Shown one piece after another: positions 54,049 to 61,932 of a DNA stretch of 64,000 nucleotides. Numbering within the stretch: the first letter of the stretch is position 1; every line of letters starts with the position of its first letter. The stretch spans positions 3,926,001 to 3,990,000 of the forward strand of contig NZ_CP050022.2 in the NCBI RefSeq assembly GCF_011602485.2, in the 5' to 3' direction. The notes under the pieces are model-generated. The model saw nothing but the letters and a program-made list of their open reading frames with translations, was not told where the DNA came from and searched no databases. The position numbers and the translations under genes are program-made. The stretch is from Bradyrhizobium sp. 1(2017) (lineage in GTDB: Bacteria > Pseudomonadota > Alphaproteobacteria > Rhizobiales > Xanthobacteraceae).

Positions 54049-54546
54049 ATGACAGCAATGAATTTGGCCGCGACGCAGCGTCCGATGCCCTCGATGGCGA
54101 TCGCCGCCCTTGGCGGGCTTGCCTGTGCGCTCGTGATCGGCAAGGTGCTGCCGGTGACGATCGACGGTGTGTCAGGCGTGCTGGCGCCGCTCTGCGCCTC
54201 GGCGGCGGAGGGCTCGCCACTCGACAAGGTCGAGCCGATCGGCTCCTACGCGTTGCCGAACGTCCCGGGCAAGCGCGTCACCATCGTGCGCGTGTCCTAT
54301 GGTCCGGGCGGGTTTTCGCGGCCGCACCGGCATGCGGGCTCGGTGACAGCCTACATCACCAAGGGCGAGATCCGCTCGCAGCTCGGCGGCGGGCCCATCG
54401 AGACATTCGGCGTCGGCCAGTCGTTCTTCGAGCCGCCGGGCTCGACGCATCTGGTGTCGGCCAATGCCAGCATGACGGAGCCGGCGGAATTGATCGCGGT
54501 GTTCGTCGCGGATGAGGGCGCGCAGCTCACGACGCTCCTGGACTAG
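54049..54546 (+). CDS. Cupin domain protein with N-terminal membrane segment
   Basis: 165 residues. An uncleaved-type helix (about 15-50, MAIAALGGLACALVIGKVLP) is followed by a cupin barrel: VSYGPGGFSRPHRHAGSVTAY (H-x-H site in PHRHAG), GEIRSQLGGGP, PPGSTHLVSANASMTEP. Paralogous to the protein at 42813-43226. GGGGAGG lies before ATG 54049. It forms an operon with the AhpD-like gene (21-base gap), so both probably respond to the same effector of the MarR regulator. Confidence 0.88.
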   Translation: MTAMNLAATQRPMPSMAIAALGGLACALVIGKVLPVTIDGVSGVLAPLCASAAEGSPLDKVEPIGSYALPNVPGKRVTIVRVSYGPGGFSRPHRHAGSVTAYITKGEIRSQLGGGPIETFGVGQSFFEPPGSTHLVSANASMTEPAELIAVFVADEGAQLTTLLD

Positions 54547-54575
54547 CCGGCACCCGTCATCCGCGACCGCTGTGT

Positions 54576-55562
54576 TCAGGCCGGCTTCGATCGCCGCAAC
54601 AGCTTCCATGCGGGGGAGAGACAGTATTCGACCACCGGAATTGCAATTGCGCCGACAAGCAGTCCAAGAACGCCGGAGATGGCTGCCTCGACCGACCATG
54701 CGATGATGCCGGCAACGGATGGAAGGAGGTGTGCGGCAGCCTCGGTCGCGGCATGGACCGTGTGACCGATGGCAGGCGGTCCGTATTTCTCGATGCCGTG
54801 CAGGATGATGCCGCCGCCGACCCAGATCATGGCGGCGGTGCCGATGGTGCTCAGCACCGCCAGGAAGATGGGCATGCCGCGAACGACCGCGCGTCCAAGC
54901 GAGCGGATCGCGCCGCCGATGACTGAGGCGCCGTCATAGCGCGCAAGGACCATGCCCATATCGTCCGCCTTCACGATCAGGGCGACGACGCCGTAGACCC
55001 CGACGGTGATGCAAAGGCCGACCAGCGCCAGGACGAACGCTTGCATCCAGATGCTGCCGGCGGGGAGGGCCGCCAGCGTGATCGCCATGATCTCCGCCGA
55101 CAGGATGAAATCCGTCTTGATGGCGCTCGCGACCTTCTCGTCCTCGACCGAACGGGCATTCAGCGCAATCGGCTGGAGCTGGGCTTCGTGGTGATGGGCA
55201 TGATGCGGCAGCACCGCTTCGAGCACCTTTTCGGCACCCTCGTAGCAGAGAAAGGCTCCGCCCAGCATGAGCAGCGGCGTGACCGCCGCAGGCAGGAAAT
55301 AACCGAGCAACAACGCAACGGGCAGCAGGACCAGCAATTTGTTGCGCAGCGATCCGAGCGCGATCTTGCCGACGATCGGCAGCTCCCGCTTCGAGGCAAA
55401 ACCGATGACGTAGTTCGGCGTGACGGCCGCGTCGTCGATCACCACGCCAGCCGCCTTTGCGCCCGCCTTGGCGGCCTGACTTGCCACATCGTCGAGCGAG
55501 GCCGCTGCCACCTTTGCAATCGCCGCGATATCGTCGAGAAGGCCGATTAGTCCGACACTCAT
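54576..55562 (-). CDS. DUF808 family membrane protein (YedI-like)
   Basis: 328 residues. Conserved GLIGLLDDIAAIAKVAAASLDD at the start, ASQAAKAGAKAAGVVIDDAAVTPNYV (in part), FASKRELPIVGKIALGSLRNKL and several hydrophobic helices. It includes FLCYEGAEKVLE and a His-rich loop HHAHHHE near residue 115, which could bind metal. The family function is unknown. The start is ATG 55562; an adjacent upstream TTG is not needed. It ends 29 bases from the convergent cupin gene. Confidence 0.9.
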   Translation of the reverse strand: MSVGLIGLLDDIAAIAKVAAASLDDVASQAAKAGAKAAGVVIDDAAVTPNYVIGFASKRELPIVGKIALGSLRNKLLVLLPVALLLGYFLPAAVTPLLMLGGAFLCYEGAEKVLEAVLPHHAHHHEAQLQPIALNARSVEDEKVASAIKTDFILSAEIMAITLAALPAGSIWMQAFVLALVGLCITVGVYGVVALIVKADDMGMVLARYDGASVIGGAIRSLGRAVVRGMPIFLAVLSTIGTAAMIWVGGGIILHGIEKYGPPAIGHTVHAATEAAAHLLPSVAGIIAWSVEAAISGVLGLLVGAIAIPVVEYCLSPAWKLLRRSKPA

Positions 55563-55640
55563 CAATCCTGTCCTTTGATCGAGCCAGCGGTGTGCGCGAC
55601 GACATCTCTTGCACCGTCCGGCATTGGAACGAGCAAGCCG

Positions 55641-57242
55641 TCAATTGTCCTCGCCGCTCGACCCCTCGCGCAGGTCCGGCTTGATAACGTCGTCCGGCAA
55701 CGCATGTGCCACGGGCTGCGCCGTGACCGCGACGTCCGGGCCCACCTCGCGGCCGCGGGCGCGGATCAGGCGTTCATAGGCCGAGACCAGCGTGACGTAG
55801 GGGCTGACCCAGATCCAGCCGTCGCGGGTGAACACCTGCACATCGAAATGCAGATGCATGGACGTGCCGGCGGGATGGTCGAGATAGTTCGAGACGACCC
55901 CGATCTTCTCGCCTTCGGTGACGAAGCGGCCGTGGACGAGGCCGTCGGCGTTCATCGCGTGCGGGTTCATGTGCATGTAGCGGAAGCGGATGTGCTCAGT
56001 GCGGCTGTTGACTTGAAGCGTCGCGGCCTGGTCCTTGGTCGCGCGGATCACGATGGCATCGCGCACGGCGACGACGGCGCGCTGTTTGGGATCGCAGGCC
56101 TCGCGGCCGTCGCCGGGCGGTGGGCAATTGGCGGCGCGAATGTCCTCGCCCTGGTGGCCGTATCCGCCGGTGCACTGCCAGACCTCGAAGCTACGGGACT
56201 CGCAGAAATTGTCGCGCCAGGGATAAGCGGTCGGACCCTCGCTCTTGTCGCGCTTGCCGTAGGATTGCGAACGCACGAAGGCGGGCGCCTTCTCGAGCGG
56301 AAAGCGGATCTGTGCATAGGTCATCACGTCGGCATGGCCGCCTTGCTTGCGGTAACCGGTGTTCGGAATGATGTCGCCGCTCGGCCGGTAGCTGAACTCC
56401 GCCGAGCGTGCCGCAGGACGATCGAGGATGCTCGAGGCGACGTCCAGCAGCGGTCGCATTCGTTGGCCGCCGGCGACCCGCAGCGCCTTCAGAAATCGCT
56501 CCGCGACCGGATAGGCTTCCCTGCAGGCGAGCCGCCGTGGCTTGGCGGCGCTGTCGAGGCACTGGACCGACACCACATAGGCGACGCCGAAACGGGTGAA
56601 GGCGTAGCGCACATAACCTTCGCGAATGAACCTGCGCAGGTCTGGATAGGTCGTTGCGAGAGGTTTAACCGGCTCGCCTTTGCCCCCCGAGGGATCAGCA
56701 ACGTCATAGACGAGCGCCGAGCCCGTGATCTGCACTTCGACGGGCCGTGCAAACACGCGGCTCGGCATGCCGTCGCCGGCGCCGGGATCCAACGAGAAGG
56801 TCGCGCTATAGCCGGCGGGACCGGCATCGAACATATCGACGGGATTGAAGTCAGCCTGGTAGCGCGACAGCGCGAGGGTCGCCGGTGCGCCGGTGCGTTG
56901 CGCCTCGAGGTACGCGGCGGCGTCGAACGGCAGCAGCACGGGCACGGGGCTGCGGGAGATGCCGGTGAAGAAAGGCGAGGAGACCGCGTTGAGCTGCACC
57001 AGTGCGGGCATCGCGCGCGGATCGTAGCGCGGCACCGACCGGCGCGGCACGAAGATGAAATCGCCCGCAATCCGGGGACGGCTGCTGATTTCGGCGCGGA
57101 GCTGGTCGAGCGCTGCGCGCCAATCGACGCGCAGGGCCGTGAGTGAGGGGCTGCGAAACTCATCCGCAGCGAGCGGGGTGGCAATGAGGAGCGAAAGCGA
57201 CGCCAGAAGTTGCGAGACAAAGCGGAAACCCTTCCCAACCAC
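55641..57242 (-). CDS. M23 family metallopeptidase with large N-terminal domain
   Basis: 533 residues from GTG 57242. A signal peptide (FRFVSQLLASLSLLIATPLAA) precedes a region of about 330 residues that I do not recognise (FIFVPRRSVPRYDPRAMPAL). The LytM/M23 site is C-terminal: GGYGHQGEDIRAA gives the first His and Asp ligands, FRYMHMN is the middle motif, and SMHLHFDVQVF holds the H-x-H motif. It would cleave murein cross-links or act as a regulator in the envelope. It lies 44 bases downstream of efp on the same strand. An ATG start further upstream would overlap efp and is rejected. Confidence 0.88.
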   Translation of the reverse strand: MVGKGFRFVSQLLASLSLLIATPLAADEFRSPSLTALRVDWRAALDQLRAEISSRPRIAGDFIFVPRRSVPRYDPRAMPALVQLNAVSSPFFTGISRSPVPVLLPFDAAAYLEAQRTGAPATLALSRYQADFNPVDMFDAGPAGYSATFSLDPGAGDGMPSRVFARPVEVQITGSALVYDVADPSGGKGEPVKPLATTYPDLRRFIREGYVRYAFTRFGVAYVVSVQCLDSAAKPRRLACREAYPVAERFLKALRVAGGQRMRPLLDVASSILDRPAARSAEFSYRPSGDIIPNTGYRKQGGHADVMTYAQIRFPLEKAPAFVRSQSYGKRDKSEGPTAYPWRDNFCESRSFEVWQCTGGYGHQGEDIRAANCPPPGDGREACDPKQRAVVAVRDAIVIRATKDQAATLQVNSRTEHIRFRYMHMNPHAMNADGLVHGRFVTEGEKIGVVSNYLDHPAGTSMHLHFDVQVFTRDGWIWVSPYVTLVSAYERLIRARGREVGPDVAVTAQPVAHALPDDVIKPDLREGSSGEDN

Positions 57243-57286
57243 TGTCTCGCCCCCCGGCGGCACCTTCTGCGATCCCTCTGTTCCCG

Positions 57287-57853
57287 TCAGTCCTTGGCGC
57301 GCTCGGAGTAGGAGCCGTCTTCGGTCATCACCACGATGCGGGTGCCGACCGAGATGTGCGGCGGCACGGTGGTGCGGACACCGTTGGAGAGCACCGCGGG
57401 CTTGTAGGAGGAGGAGGCGGTCTGGCCCTTGGTCACCGGTTCGGTCTCGACCACTTCCAGCGTCACGCGCTGCGGCAGCGCGAGCGAGACCACATTGACG
57501 TCGTGGGTCGACAGCTTGACGATCATCTCCGGTTGAAGATACGCGGCCGCGTCGCCGACGACGTCCTTGGGCACCTGGACCTGGTCGTAGGTCTCGGGGT
57601 TCATGAAGTGGAAGCCGTCGCCGTCTTCGTACAGGAACGTGTAGTTGCGCTCTTCGATCGTGGCCTTTTCGACCTGGTCGGTGGTCTTGTAGCGCTCGGA
57701 GATCTTTACCCCGTCCGAGATTCGGCGCATTTCGATCTGGCTGACCGGGGTGCCCTTGCCGGGATGGATGTTCTCGGCGCTCACGACGACATAAAGCTTG
57801 CCGTCTTGCTCGATCACGTTGCCCTTGCGAATAGAACTGGCGATGACTCTCAA
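57287..57853 (-). CDS. efp: Elongation factor P
   Basis: 188 residues. The KOW-like domain has the modification loop [12 protein letters not shown] with Lys33, equivalent to E. coli Lys34. [29 protein letters not shown] follows in part, then OB domains and the C-terminal [19 protein letters not shown]. It relieves ribosome stalling at polyproline. The genes for its beta-lysylation (epmA, epmB) are divergent next door, so Lys33 is expected to carry beta-lysine. No epmC was seen in the window. Confidence 0.97.
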   Translation of the reverse strand: MRVIASSIRKGNVIEQDGKLYVVVSAENIHPGKGTPVSQIEMRRISDGVKISERYKTTDQVEKATIEERNYTFLYEDGDGFHFMNPETYDQVQVPKDVVGDAAAYLQPEMIVKLSTHDVNVVSLALPQRVTLEVVETEPVTKGQTASSSYKPAVLSNGVRTTVPPHISVGTRIVVMTEDGSYSERAKD

Positions 57854-58015
57854 AGCTGTATTTCCTGCTTGCTTGGCCCGGCACCGGCCAGGACATGGTC
57901 AAATCGATGGGGGACTTGGGGCCTCAAATCAGACCTCGGCGCCCGTTTCGGGCCGCAACATACTGATTTTGCCGTTGGATGCCAGCATTTTGCTGTCGCG
58001 GGAGGCGGTGGGTTA

Positions 58016-59080
58016 ATGGCTGGGGACAAGCCGATTTCGCCGTTCTGGTCGCCCGGGCGGCACATCGACCGGCGCCCCTTCCTCCGGGCCAGGGGGGCCA
58101 TTAGCGGGGCTTTGCGCGGATTTTTCGCCGAGCAGGGCTTCGTCGAGGTCGAAACCTCAGTCCTCCAGGTCTCCCCCGGCAATGAGACCCATCTGCACGC
58201 CCCCAGGACCGAGATCATGCGGCCGGACGGCAGCCGCGCCAGCCGCTATTTGCGGACCTCGCCGGAATTCGCCTGCAAGAAGCTGCTGGCGGCCGGCGAG
58301 GAGCGGATTTTCGAGTTTGCCCGGGTGTTCCGGGACCGCGAGCGGGGTGATCTGCACCTGCCTGAATTCACCATGCTGGAATGGTACCGGGCAGGCGCCC
58401 CCTACGACGCCATCATGGCCGATTGCGTCGTCATCATCGCCCGCGCGGCGCAGGCGACCGGCACCGAGACTTTCGCCTTCCGCGGCCGGACCGCCGACCC
58501 CTTCGCGGAGCCGGAGCTTCTGACGGTCGCGGGCGCCTTCGAGCGACTCGCCGGCATCGACCTGCTGTCGACAATCTCGGGCGACGAGGGTAACCGTGCC
58601 GCGCTGGCCGAGGCAGCCAGCGGGAAGGTCCGTGTGGCCGAGGACGACACCTGGTCCGACATCTTCAGCAAGGTTCTGGTCGAACATGTCGAGCCGCATC
58701 TGGGGCAGGGGCGTTTGACCATTCTGTTCGAATACCCATCTCCAGAGGCGGCGCTGGCGCGCGTGAAGGCTGGCGATGCCAGGGTCGCCGAGCGGTTCGA
58801 GGTCTATGCCTGCGGCGTCGAGCTCGCCAACGGCTTTGGCGAGCTCACCGATGCCGAGGAGCAGCGCAAGCGCTTCACGGACTCCATGGCGGAAAAGCAG
58901 CGCCGTTACGGCGAGGCCTATCCGCTGGACGAGGATTTTCTGGCCGCAGTTGCCGCAATGCCTGAAGCGAGCGGTGTCGCACTCGGTTTCGACCGGCTGG
59001 TGATGCTGGCAAGCGGCGCATCGCGGATCGATCAGGTGGTGTGGACGCCGCCGGCAGATGAAATGCAAAGTGAGACATGA
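58016..59080 (+). CDS. epmA: EF-P--(R)-beta-lysine ligase
   Basis: 354 residues, a LysRS class II catalytic core without the anticodon domain, as in EpmA/PoxA/GenX. Motif 2 is FEFARVFRDRERGDLHLPEFTMLEWYR (in part: ARVFRDRERG), EVETSVLQVSPGNETHLHAP is the N-terminal region, and the final motif 3 is GVALGFDRLVMLASG. It attaches beta-lysine to EF-P Lys33. GGGAGGCGGTGGG precedes ATG 58016. The stop overlaps epmB as ATGA. Confidence 0.95.
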   Translation: MAGDKPISPFWSPGRHIDRRPFLRARGAISGALRGFFAEQGFVEVETSVLQVSPGNETHLHAPRTEIMRPDGSRASRYLRTSPEFACKKLLAAGEERIFEFARVFRDRERGDLHLPEFTMLEWYRAGAPYDAIMADCVVIIARAAQATGTETFAFRGRTADPFAEPELLTVAGAFERLAGIDLLSTISGDEGNRAALAEAASGKVRVAEDDTWSDIFSKVLVEHVEPHLGQGRLTILFEYPSPEAALARVKAGDARVAERFEVYACGVELANGFGELTDAEEQRKRFTDSMAEKQRRYGEAYPLDEDFLAAVAAMPEASGVALGFDRLVMLASGASRIDQVVWTPPADEMQSET

Positions 59081-60171
59081 CGAAGACCAATCTTGCACGC
59101 ACATTGCGTGATCCGGCCGAGCTCGTCGCCGAAGGCCTGGCGCCTGCCGCGGCGCTGCCGGCGCTGGAACGCGTCGCTGCGCGCTATGCGGTGGCGATCA
59201 CGCCTGATCTGGCCGAGCTGATCGATACGACCAATCCCAAGGATCCCATCGCGCGGCAGTTCGTTCCGACCGCGGCCGAGCTGGACGTGCAACCGGGCGA
59301 GAACGCCGATCCGATCGGCGATCACCCGCATTCGCCGGTTCCCGGGATCGTGCATCGCTATCCCGATCGGGTGCTGTTCAAGCTCGTACACGTCTGCGCC
59401 GTCTATTGCCGCTTCTGCTTCCGCCGCGAGATGGTGGGACCGGGCAAGGAGAACGCGCTCTCGGACAGCGCCTATCGCGCAGCGATCGACTACATTCGCG
59501 CGCATGACGAAATCTGGGAGGTCATCCTCACCGGCGGCGATCCGTTGATGCTCTCGCCGCGACGTATGAGCGAGATCATGGCCGATCTGGCCACAATCGA
59601 TCACGTCAAGATCATCCGTCTTCACACCCGCGTTCCCGTCGCCGATCCCGCGCGCATCAGCGACGAGATGGTCGCTGCGCTCAAGGTCGAGGGCGCGACC
59701 ACCTGGGTCGCGCTGCACGCCAACCATGCGCGGGAACTGACCAGAACAGCGCGCGCCGCCTGCGCGCGGCTCGTCGACGCCGGCATTCCCATGGTCAGCC
59801 AGTCAGTCCTTTTGCGCGGCGTCAACGACAACATCGCGGCTTTGTCGGATTTGATGCGAGCTTTCGTTGAATGCCGGATCAAGCCCTACTACCTGCATCA
59901 CGGCGATCTCGCGCCCGGCACCGTGCATTTGCGAACGACGCTGGCCCAGGGACAGGATTTGATGCGGCAGTTGCGCGGGCGGGTGTCAGGACTGTGTCAG
60001 CCCGACTATGTCATTGATATTCCCGGCGGAGCCGGCAAATCGCCGGTCGGACCGAATTATGTGTTGGCGGCACAAAATACCGCAGACGACGCGCGTGAAG
60101 CAGGAGCCGAAACGCGCTATCGTATCGTGGACTATTGCGGCGACGTTCATCTTTATCCGCCCGAGACGTGA
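59077..60171 (+). CDS. epmB: Lysine 2,3-aminomutase for EF-P (KamA/EpmB family)
   Basis: 364 residues. The radical SAM cluster site is CAVYCRFCFRRE (C-x3-C-x2-C). HRYPDRVLFKLVHV precedes it and GGDPLMLSPRR is the SAM-binding region. The PLP lysine is likely in the C-terminal VIDIPGGAGKSPVGPN. Short for a KamA, as EpmB proteins are. It makes (R)-beta-lysine for EpmA. Overlap with epmA (ATGA) shows coupling. Confidence 0.95.
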   Translation: MTKTNLARTLRDPAELVAEGLAPAAALPALERVAARYAVAITPDLAELIDTTNPKDPIARQFVPTAAELDVQPGENADPIGDHPHSPVPGIVHRYPDRVLFKLVHVCAVYCRFCFRREMVGPGKENALSDSAYRAAIDYIRAHDEIWEVILTGGDPLMLSPRRMSEIMADLATIDHVKIIRLHTRVPVADPARISDEMVAALKVEGATTWVALHANHARELTRTARAACARLVDAGIPMVSQSVLLRGVNDNIAALSDLMRAFVECRIKPYYLHHGDLAPGTVHLRTTLAQGQDLMRQLRGRVSGLCQPDYVIDIPGGAGKSPVGPNYVLAAQNTADDAREAGAETRYRIVDYCGDVHLYPPET

Positions 60172-60213
60172 GCGGTGCTGGAGCGTCGCCGGTTTGAGAA
60201 TGGAGAAGCGGAC

Positions 60214-60465
60214 ATGAAGAAGATCATGGTGGCAGCATCGCTCGTGGTCTTGCTCGGCGGCACGGCGGTTGCACAGACCGGCGGCTCAAAGGGATCGACC
60301 TCAGGCGGCGTGAGCTCTGGAGTGTTGCCGGCGCCCGTGGGTCACCGCCAGCCGCGCGCGGCCGACGTGCCGAGCGAGAAGAATTTGAGCAATCCGAACA
60401 CCCCTGCGAACAAGGAAGACGCGGAGCTCGATCGCAAGATCAAGAGCATCTGCCGCGGCTGCTAA
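60214..60465 (+). CDS. Small secreted protein (83 aa)
   Basis: The signal peptide MKKIMVAASLVVLLGGTAVAQ is followed by Gly/Ser-rich sequence (GGSKGSTSGGVSSGVLP), then a more ordered ADVPSEKNLSNPNTPANKED and a final DRKIKSICRGC with two cysteines. No family is recognised. ATG 60214 has TGGAGAAGCGG in front. It is 42 bases downstream of epmB and may be read with it, though the products have no evident link. Confidence 0.75.
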   Translation: MKKIMVAASLVVLLGGTAVAQTGGSKGSTSGGVSSGVLPAPVGHRQPRAADVPSEKNLSNPNTPANKEDAELDRKIKSICRGC

Positions 60466-60512
60466 AGCATGATCCGGAAAGTGCGAAGCGGTTTTCCGGA
60501 ACGATCGTGCGT
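60464..60512. repeat. Palindromic repeat AAGCATGATCCGGAAA...TTTTCCGGAACGATCGTGC
   Basis: GCATGATCCGGAAA on the left is complementary to TTTTCCGGAACGATCGTGC on the right with few mismatches, around GTGCGAAGCGG. It is the form of a widespread rhizobial intergenic palindrome (RPE-like). It begins inside the stop codon of the small secreted protein gene and may form its terminator. Confidence 0.75.
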
Positions 60513-60613
60513 AGACATGACCCTCGAGCGCGATGGCGATTGATCAAAATCTCATCGCGCGTTAGGCCGTGACGATGCGGGCATGGCGCGCAGCGTCGCC
60601 CCGCCCGCTTCTG

Positions 60614-61699
60614 CTAAGCCGTTCGCTCGTGCAGCCCCGCGCGCTGGGTATTGCGGCGGATCTCGACCGCGTCGGCGAGCTGCTCGAGCGTTGTTGCCGT
60701 CGTCGTCCAGTCGATGCAGCCATCGGTGATGCTCTGGCCGTAGGTGAGCGGCTTGCCCGGTACCACGTCCTGACGGCCGGCGACGAGATTGCTCTCGATC
60801 ATCACCCCCATGATGCGGTTCTCGCCGCCTGCGATCTGGCCGGCAATGTCGGTCATCACCAGCGGCTGGTTCTCCGGCTTCTTGCTCGAATTGGCGTGGC
60901 TCGCATCGACCATCACGAGCGGCGCGACGCCGGATTTGGTCAGTTCGTTGCAGGCGGCCGCAACGCTTGCCGCGTCGTAGTTCGGCTTGCTGCCGCCGCG
61001 CAGGATGATGTGGCAGTCCTCGTTGCCCGCCGTCGAGGCGATCGCCGAACGGCCGAGCTTGGTCACCGCCATGAAATGATGCGGATGCGAGGCCGACTTC
61101 ACGGCGTCCGCCGCGATCCGAACGTTGCCGTCGGTGCCGTTCTTGAAGCCGACCGGGCAAGACAGCCCCGACGCCAGCTCGCGATGGATCTGGCTCTCGG
61201 TCGTCCGTGCGCCGATCGCAGCCCACGACACGAGGTCGGCGATGTATTGCGGCGTCGTCATATCAAGGAATTCGGTGCCGGCGGGCAGGCCGAGATTGTT
61301 CACGGCCGAGAGCACGTTGCGCGCGAGCCGCAGGCCCTTGTTGATGTCGAAGCTGCCGTCGAGATCGGGATCGTTAATCAGGCCCTTCCAGCCGACGGTG
61401 GTGCGCGGCTTCTCGAAATAGACCCGCATCACGATCTCGAGCTGGTCGGCGAGGTCCTCGCGCAGTTTTACCAGGCGCTCGGCGTAGTCGAGCGCGGCCT
61501 TGGGATCGTGCACCGAGCACGGGCCCACCACGACCAGCAGGCGGTCGTCCTGGCCGGTGAGGATGGCATGGATGGCGTTGCGCGCGGCCATCACCACACG
61601 TGTCGCGGTAAGCGTGCGCGGGACTTCCCGCATCACCTCTTCCGGCGTGCTCAGCTCTTTCAATTCGCGGATACGAAGATCGTCGGTCGTGCTCAGCAC
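60614..61699 (-). CDS. aroG: 3-deoxy-7-phosphoheptulonate (DAHP) synthase, class I
   Basis: 361 residues from GTG 61699, which follows AGGAG by six bases. Class I DAHP synthase signatures are LLVVVGPCSVHDPKAALDYA (in part), RVYFEKPRTTVGWKGLIND, GLPAGTEFLDMTTPQYI, ARTTESQIHRELASGLSCPVGFKNGTDG (in part), and DASHANSSKKPENQPLV with metal and phosphate ligands. It makes the first step of the shikimate pathway. Which amino acid inhibits it cannot be read. It is preceded by a leader peptide gene and terminator hairpin, so attenuation is expected. Confidence 0.95.
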   Translation of the reverse strand: MLSTTDDLRIRELKELSTPEEVMREVPRTLTATRVVMAARNAIHAILTGQDDRLLVVVGPCSVHDPKAALDYAERLVKLREDLADQLEIVMRVYFEKPRTTVGWKGLINDPDLDGSFDINKGLRLARNVLSAVNNLGLPAGTEFLDMTTPQYIADLVSWAAIGARTTESQIHRELASGLSCPVGFKNGTDGNVRIAADAVKSASHPHHFMAVTKLGRSAIASTAGNEDCHIILRGGSKPNYDAASVAAACNELTKSGVAPLVMVDASHANSSKKPENQPLVMTDIAGQIAGGENRIMGVMIESNLVAGRQDVVPGKPLTYGQSITDGCIDWTTTATTLEQLADAVEIRRNTQRAGLHERTA

Positions 61700-61735
61700 G
61701 GCGGGCTCCTGTCGGTTTCGAACCTGCCGGCCAAT

Positions 61736-61760
61736 AAAAAAGCCGCCAGGTCTGGCGGCT
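61736..61760 (-). terminator. Attenuator terminator ahead of aroG
   Basis: On the - strand AGCCGCCA-GACC-TGGCGGCT (61760-61741) is an 8-bp stem with a 4-base loop, followed directly by TTTTT. It lies 36 bases before the aroG GTG and 23 bases after the leader-peptide stop. Its left arm AGCCGCCAG can pair instead with CTGGCGGC at 61813-61806 inside the leader coding sequence, an antiterminator. Confidence 0.88.
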
Positions 61761-61783
61761 TGTTCGGACGTTTGCTTCAATAT

Positions 61784-61864
61784 TCAGATTGAGCGCGATC
61801 CTCCTGCCGCCAGCGAGCTGTCGTAGCTAAAATACCAAAAATAGCTGGTGGCGACGGTGATCAT
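61784..61864 (-). CDS. aroG leader peptide (26 aa, aromatic-rich)
   Basis: ATG 61864-61862 to TGA 61786-61784. The peptide runs MITVATSYFWYFSYDSSLAA and ends GGSRSI. Residues 8-14 are Tyr-Phe-Trp-Tyr-Phe-Ser-Tyr, so six of seven are aromatic. It lies between a sigma70-like promoter and the aroG terminator. No ribosome site precedes the ATG, but the promoter spacing puts +1 within a base or two of it, so the mRNA would be leaderless. The control codons lie between RNA segment 1 (61852-61844) and segment 2 (61814-61806), which can pair. The peptide's role is to be translated, not to act as a product. Confidence 0.85.
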   Translation of the reverse strand: MITVATSYFWYFSYDSSLAAGGSRSI

Positions 61865-61871
61865 GGCAGGC

Positions 61872-61900
61872 CATATAGCGTGCCGCTGGCTCCTTGTCAC
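61872..61900 (-). promoter_or_regulatory. Promoter of the aroG leader
   Basis: On the - strand -35 GTGACA (61900-61895), a 17-base spacer, and -10 TATATG (61877-61872). These match TTGACA and TATAAT at five and four of six positions, with ideal spacing. Seven bases separate the -10 box from the leader ATG. Confidence 0.65.
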
Positions 61901-61932
61901 CCCCAAAACGGCATGAGGGGCGACGAGGCGTC

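Noticed and set aside
55641..57902. Longer M23 peptidase start (753 codons, ATG in efp)
   Set aside because: The first 220 codons overlap efp on the same strand in another frame and look like its shadow. GTG 57242 gives a signal peptide.
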